Part shown: in pieces, positions 59,701-64,000 of the stretch
Position numbering within the stretch: the stretch's first letter is position 1
Layout: each line of letters starts with the position of its first letter
NCBI GenBank assembly: GCA_034406715.1
Contig: CP137870.1
Span: 496,001-560,000, forward strand
Length of the DNA stretch: 64,000 nucleotides
Source of the DNA: Rhodotorula mucilaginosa
Lineage: Eukaryota; Basidiomycota; Microbotryomycetes; Sporidiobolales; Sporidiobolaceae
Direction of reading: 5' to 3'
The notes under the pieces: model-generated
The model's database searches: none
Seen by the model: only the letters and a program-made list of their open reading frames with translations
What the model was told of the DNA's origin: nothing
Position numbers and translations under genes: made by a program

Positions 59701-61864
59701 CACAGTCGAGCATATCTATACTCTCGCGCGAGAAGCGCCGATCGCGGTCGTCAAGGCGAACGGCCACGCGACTCCGCCATCGGCGCCAGCACCGACAGGA
59801 CTCGGCAGCACGCTGAAGCGGACAGCTACGGCCATGAAGAGTCTCGCTCACCTCGCCCTCGAAGGTTCGACAGCCGCGAACACGCCCTCCACGGCGTCAT
59901 CACCTGGACCCGATCAGCACTCGCCGGCGTCGCAGGTCGCCAACGGACGCGGAGCGGACACCCCTCAGAGTCGACCACCTCTTTCCACCACCCCTTCTAC
60001 CGATACTCTCCGATCTCTGCAGGCCCGAGCAGGCAAGCCGCCACCAAAGCCTCGCTCGTCCGTCCAGACCGACTCACCTCAAGTCAACGAGATCATCGCG
60101 CACCTCGTCCAGCAGGACGAGGAACGTCTCAAGAAGCGGCGGCAGGCGCCCAACATTGCCACAGCGGCAGAGGAGAGCCCCGCGCAGGTCTTCCCGCTCA
60201 AGGGCACCTTCTTCGACTTTGCGCTCGAGTACTACAAAGAGTCGCAGATGCGCGCGGCCGAAGCGGACGAACCGGGCAGCTTGCTGCACAACGAGCGTGT
60301 CTGGCGGAGGCAACGGAACGAAGCCATCATTATCCGAACGCAACCCATGAAGGTTCCGGCTTGTGCGTGCATTCCTCCGCGTTCAGGGCGTGTATAAGGC
60401 GCTGACGCTTGTTGTTGTTCCACCAGGTCGATCCAGATGGGACGAGCAAGTCGGTTTCCTTGGAGGCGATGCCGTTCCGAACCGGATCATGTTCCACCAG
60501 TTCGAACCGCACCTGGTTTCTTCGGACGACAAGGGCAACATTACGGTGTACGATGGCGAGAAGAACATGCGCTTGAACCGCTTTGCGAACGGATCGCCCG
60601 TCAACGTGCCCATCTCGACACTTCGCTTCGTAAATGAGGACGACGTCGCCCTTCTCATGACAGCATCTGGTGCGGAATCCTCCTCTCCTAAGGTGGAAAT
60701 CGCTCTCTCGTTCTCTCCGCTGACTCGATGGGCACGCAGCCGACGGCGACGTGAGGCTGTTCCGGGCTTACGAGTCGCCGGAAGATGTGAAACTCGTCTC
60801 GTCTTTCCAGGGCATCTCTGAAGAACTGCCACGGAGCTCGAACGAGCAGGATGCCGGACTCGTGGTTGAGTGGCAACAGGGCCGAGGCCAGCTCCTCATG
60901 GGCGGGAACGTCAAGTACATCCGAGTGTGGGACGCGACGAGGGAGACGACCGTCCAGGTGCGTTTTTGTGCTCGAGGCGCTGGACCTTCGAGACTTGGGA
61001 CTCGCGACTGACTTCTGGCGGCGGCGGATTTGTACAGGACCTCTCGACTCGAGCCAACTCGTGCCTGACCTCGATGACGTGCGACCAAGTGGCTGGCAAC
61101 ATTGTCGTCGCCGGATTCGGAGACGGTGGCCTGCGGGTTTACGACCGGCGTCTCGCTCCGCGGGACAACATGGTTCGCCGGTATACGGGAGTGCACTCGT
61201 CTTGGGTGCAGAACGTGCATATGCAACGAGGAGGCAATCGTGAACTCGTGACGGCCGAGTACGCGGGACAGTTCCTTTACCCACCGTCGTCCCGTTGCTC
61301 AGTGACTGACTCTCAGAACATTTCCGCAGTCTCGGAGGTCAGGTGTGCCTGTGGGATATTCGACTCGCGGAACCGATCAACACGCTGCAAGCGCACGAGG
61401 GCGGTCTGACGCAAATGACCGTGCACGAGCACGCTCCGATATTTGCTACGTAAGTCGGCCGGAAGATACGAGTCTCCGAATGCATTCGCTGATCTGACTG
61501 TATAATAGGAGCTCTGCCTACAACGTCGTCAAGCTGTGGAATATGGACGACCTGTCTGCGCCGTTTACCAAATTCCGAAATACTTGTAAGTGCAACAGGC
61601 GTTTGCTTCTTCCCGTAGGTAGTAAGCGCTTGCTGACGTCTTACAACTCGATCAACAGCCGGACTCTTGGCCAGCAAGGGCTCGGCGATGACCTTCATGG
61701 CGTTCCACCCACACCACATGGTCCTCGGTTGCGCATCAAGCGACGGGCTTCGACCCGGCTCAACCACAGAGCGGATCGGCCACGTCAACGTCTTCCAGAT
61801 GCAGGACTACCGCAAGATGCTGCAGTCGGTCACGACCACCTTGTCTTTTTCCTCCTTTACCTGA
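56765..61864 (+). CDS. KOG1: TORC1 subunit Kog1/raptor
   Basis: Nine exons (first three 56765-56932, 57000-57050, 57119-60362) give about 1,515 residues. An acidic N-terminal tail leads to MRHGFAEAYSSEEYLQ and ALEKNYFLYWTDTRHE, the raptor lead. The caspase-like domain has [55 protein letters not shown] and YVWDCSAAGNIV; the GHG and DCS positions match the pseudo-dyad. HEAT repeats follow (LPVVLQVLLSQAHRLKALIL, WAVNVALSIGIFAYVLRLLQ, LRQWAILCIAMLWDDFEEAK, VRAAVMYALGTLLGS). After a Ser/Pro-rich linker, seven WD repeats close the protein (FEPHLVSSDDKGNITVYDGE, VKYIRVWDATRETTVQ, VAGFGDGGLRVYDRRLA, VCLWDIRLAEPINTLQAHEG, VVKLWNMDD, IGHVNVFQMQDYRKMLQSV). Kog1 presents substrates to TOR kinase at the vacuole. 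The exon-3 end is best read at 60362. Confidence 0.97.
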
Positions 61865-62084
61865 ACGCCCTCCCTTCGATACCCTCCGCCGGAACAGCTT
61901 TTTGTCGCTCTTCTTCTTTGTACCCCTCTTAAATGACGCCTCGGTTTGGGCGCTCTTCCTCGTAGACTAAGTCAGCACGCGCTATGTATTCTCAAGAGAT
62001 CTGCACCACAACAGACTTTCTTTTGATGGCTCGAATCCAGCCCAAATGGAGTGAACGAATTTGCGATTGACATGGCCGCCAGCA

Positions 62085-62786
62085 TCATGCCTGTGGCCGT
62101 TTCGGTGCTGGTTCCTGCTGCTGTTGCGGGGCCTTCCATTCATAGTCCCACATCTTGCCGGCCGGCAACTCGGTCGGTACCCTCATCTCCCTCGGCACGA
62201 GACCTTCGAGGCGGGCGTTGGTCGCGCCGGACTGGTCCACATTCTGGTATTTCTTGCCGCCGACCGCCTTCTCCCAGAGGCTCATGTCCGTCTGTTCGAG
62301 AAAGTCGACGGCCTGACGCATCGCGTTGTACTTGCGCGCGAGTTCGGCGGTGTGGGCCTCGCGCTTGTGTCGGCGGTGGAGCTGCCATGCGCGGAGGATC
62401 GTCTCGTGCGCTTCGGCGGACGGGATCACTTTCTGGAGGGCGGCGGTGCGGTCCTCTTCGGACGGATCGGACTCGTACAAGGTCTAGCGAGAACGTGATG
62501 AGAATTGCTAGTCAGCTCGTCGAGCCAGGGAGGGAGTACGATGGGGCTCAACGCAGCTCCGGCTGGGTGTGGCGTGCCTGCGTACCTCTTTGATGACCTG
62601 AACGCGTCCATCGCCCGTCATGTCGACCGTCTTCCTGCCGCGCTGAGCCTGCTGCGCCGCCTTGAGCCGACTTCCCGAATTCTGCGCCGGCTTGCTCGCG
62701 TACGTCCGCGCGCTGACGACGACCGGGTGACTTGGCGAGGCGCACCTTGCGCTGGTGAAGAGGGCAGAGCTGCTCGAGCGGAACAT
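62085..62786 (-). CDS. MRPL28: Mitochondrial large-subunit ribosomal protein mL40
   Basis: Two exons. The first encodes MFRSSSSALFTSARCASPSH, PVVVSARTYASKPAQ, a clear mitochondrial presequence, then RLKAAQQAQRGRKTVDMTGD and GRVQVIKEVR. The second starts YESDPSEEDRTAALQKVIPS and runs through AHETILRAWQLHRRHKREAH, ELARKYNAMRQAVDFLEQTD, LWEKAVGGKKYQN, GLVPREMRVPTELPAGKMWD and YEW. The long basic helix and the FP-like tPTELPxxxxWxYxW ending are those of fungal mL40 (54S L28). The C-terminal tail is Gln/Pro rich. The gene is convergent with KOG1, with stops 220 bases apart. Confidence 0.9.
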
Positions 62787-63316
62787 TGTGCGTGCTGCGG
62801 TGGTGAGGCGAGAGCAAGTCGGGCGGACTTGGCTTCGACAAGTCCCCCTCTGCTAGGTCATCATCGCGCATCTCGCTGCTGAAGGGGTTTCAAAGGCTAT
62901 ACAGTATACTGAACTGCTACTGCTATCGCATCATCGAGGCTTACGCGTGCTCCGAGGGTTTGCTGCAGCGCTACTGACTTTTCAAGGTCGGCCCGTCTTC
63001 AACTGCCCATGTACGCCAAGTGCAGCACTGTTGCTTGCTAGAATGATTTTGTACCAGTCCTGCACATTCTGGTACGAGTAAACACACTGGTCCGATCAGC
63101 TCGGCGGAGTTGCGTCAGCCGCTCGCAAGAGTTCCCGCCGAAACCGCTCAGCTCTTGCGCCTCGTTTCCGTGCTATACAGCTTTCCTTTCGCCTGCAAGG
63201 CGTCCTCGGGCAGCAGCAGTGACCTACCTTGTTCAGGTTCACCGTCTCTTGAGCGCGTCCTGCACGCAGTCTCTTCGACCGACGAACTCGTCGCCACTTG
63301 TCCCTCCTCGAGCGTC
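62787..63316. promoter_or_regulatory. Divergent region between mL40 and the HMG-like gene
   Basis: 530 bases between two start codons pointing apart. The middle (62880-63080) is AT richer. No RNA gene or repeat is seen. Confidence 0.45.
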
Positions 63317-64000
63317 ATGGCGCGCATCATCCCGGGCAAGAGTGAGTACCCTCACTGTTGCTCACGCCATCGCGTCGATCCGCGGATCCAGCCGTGCTCC
63401 GCTGTGCGCTGACCAAAAACACAAACTGGCATGGGGGTGAACGAACGGCAGCCAAAGCCAAAGTCAAAGCGTCCTCGTCGTCGTCCTCGCATGCGATGGA
63501 CACCACGGGGAAGAAGAAGAAAAAGTCGAGCACGACGAGCAACTCGAGTGGCGGAGCGTCGTCCTCGACCGGCGTCAGGACGGCGTATCAGCAGGTGCGT
63601 GAACGGACGCTTCCTTCGCAGGATTTCGCGAACTTGGTCCACTTGCGGAGCAACTCGCTGATCCAAATTCGGGTCCGCTTCGTGTGCACTGTCTTCGGTA
63701 GTTCATGTCGGTGAGTGATAACCCCTCCGCCGAACGCCCTCGTGATCAAACGCAAACCCGTCACTGACGGCCCTCGACCTCCTCGTCCACTACGCTTGCG
63801 TTCTAACGTGCTCACTTTCTTCTCTCCACTCGGATATTCTCTCGATCTCACTACTACCAGCGCGTGATGGCCGAGCTGAAGGAACAGCACCCCGACTGGA
63901 CGGGCCAAGAGCGCCGCGAAGAAATGTCGAGGCGTTGGAAGGTGAGCTCAGAACCTCGAAGGCACCCTAGAGTGGACGCTGCGCACGCCCCCGCCGCCAA
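63317..64000 (+). CDS. Partial gene, HMG-box/YABBY-like DNA-binding protein
   Basis: Exons seen are 63317-63341, 63452-63594, a 9-base microexon at 63702-63710 and 63861-63941; the next intron runs out of the window. The protein reads MARIIPGKTKAKVKASSSSS, then a Lys-rich basic stretch GKKKKKSS, a Ser/Gly linker, and VRTAYQQFMSRVMAELKEQH followed by PDWTGQERREEMSRRWK. The AYxxFMxxxMxxLKxxHPxxxxxERxxxxxxxWK pattern is that of an HMG-box-like or YABBY-like helix set, so DNA binding in the nucleus is likely. The rest of the domain is outside the window. The microexon supplies FMS in the first helix and is needed to keep the pattern. Confidence 0.65.

Overview
The window is nuclear DNA of a GC-rich, intron-dense fungus. 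Genes sit almost end to end on both strands and are cut by many short introns (about 50 to 180 bases) that use GT-AG ends and usually carry a CTGAC or CTAAC branch site. The TORC1, autophagy, t6A, lysine (alpha-aminoadipate) and GOST proteins are fungal in type. Together with very high GC at third codon positions and proline/serine-rich disordered orphans, this points to a basidiomycete yeast, most like the Rhodotorula/Rhodosporidium group (Pucciniomycotina). The lineage is an inference; the fungal nature is firm. No rRNA, tRNA, CRISPR, transposon or virus-derived element was recognised.

Layout. 1-10 kb: partial ARMH3-like gene (-), eIF3b (+), a GT8 glycosyltransferase (+), KAE1 (-) head to head with the proteasome chaperone PSMG3 (+), and a disordered orphan (+). 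10-20 kb: an LSB5-like VHS/GAT protein (+), a beta-trefoil-like protein (-) head to head with LYS1 (+), RAC1 (+) and a JMJD7-type hydroxylase (-). 20-33 kb: a giant F-box/LRR protein with eight acidic MPPLEP repeats (-) head to head with TRM44 (+), eEF2 (+) and RSM22 (+). 33-45 kb: lipoyl synthase (-), a METTL4-type adenine methyltransferase (-), a long non-coding stretch, a disordered orphan with an apparent double frame switch (+), an MFS transporter (-) and proteasome subunit alpha2 (-). 45-64 kb: a GOST/PTM1 membrane protein (-), an LRR protein (-), TTC1 (-), a secreted beta-helix protein with a long Ser/Ala stalk (+), ATG12 (-) head to head with KOG1/raptor (+), mitoribosomal mL40 (-) and the start of an HMG-like gene (+).

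Themes. Many genes serve translation: eIF3b, eEF2, KAE1 (t6A on tRNA), TRM44 (tRNA-Ser), RSM22 and mL40 (mitoribosome), and a JMJD7-like hydroxylase whose animal relative acts on DRG GTPases. Three serve the proteasome or ubiquitin system (PSMG3, alpha2, the F-box protein). KOG1 and ATG12 are opposite arms of nutrient control and share one 464-base promoter. This density of housekeeping genes is normal for such genomes, so functional clustering is not proven.

The most unusual feature is the F-box/LRR gene at 20573-24405. Its F-box appears split by an insert of roughly 590 residues carrying eight copies of an acidic-MPPLEP motif. Microexons of 9, 11, 12 and 18 bases (HMG-like gene, eEF2, RAC1, eEF2), a GC-AG intron in the JMJD7 homologue, and an intron that splits the catalytic DPPW codon of the METTL4 homologue are further points of note. 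Splice sites were read by eye. For eIF3b, GT8, KAE1, PSMG3, LSB5-like, LYS1, RAC1, TRM44, eEF2, RSM22, METTL4, the beta-helix protein and ATG12 the assembled exons keep one open frame and sum to whole codons.
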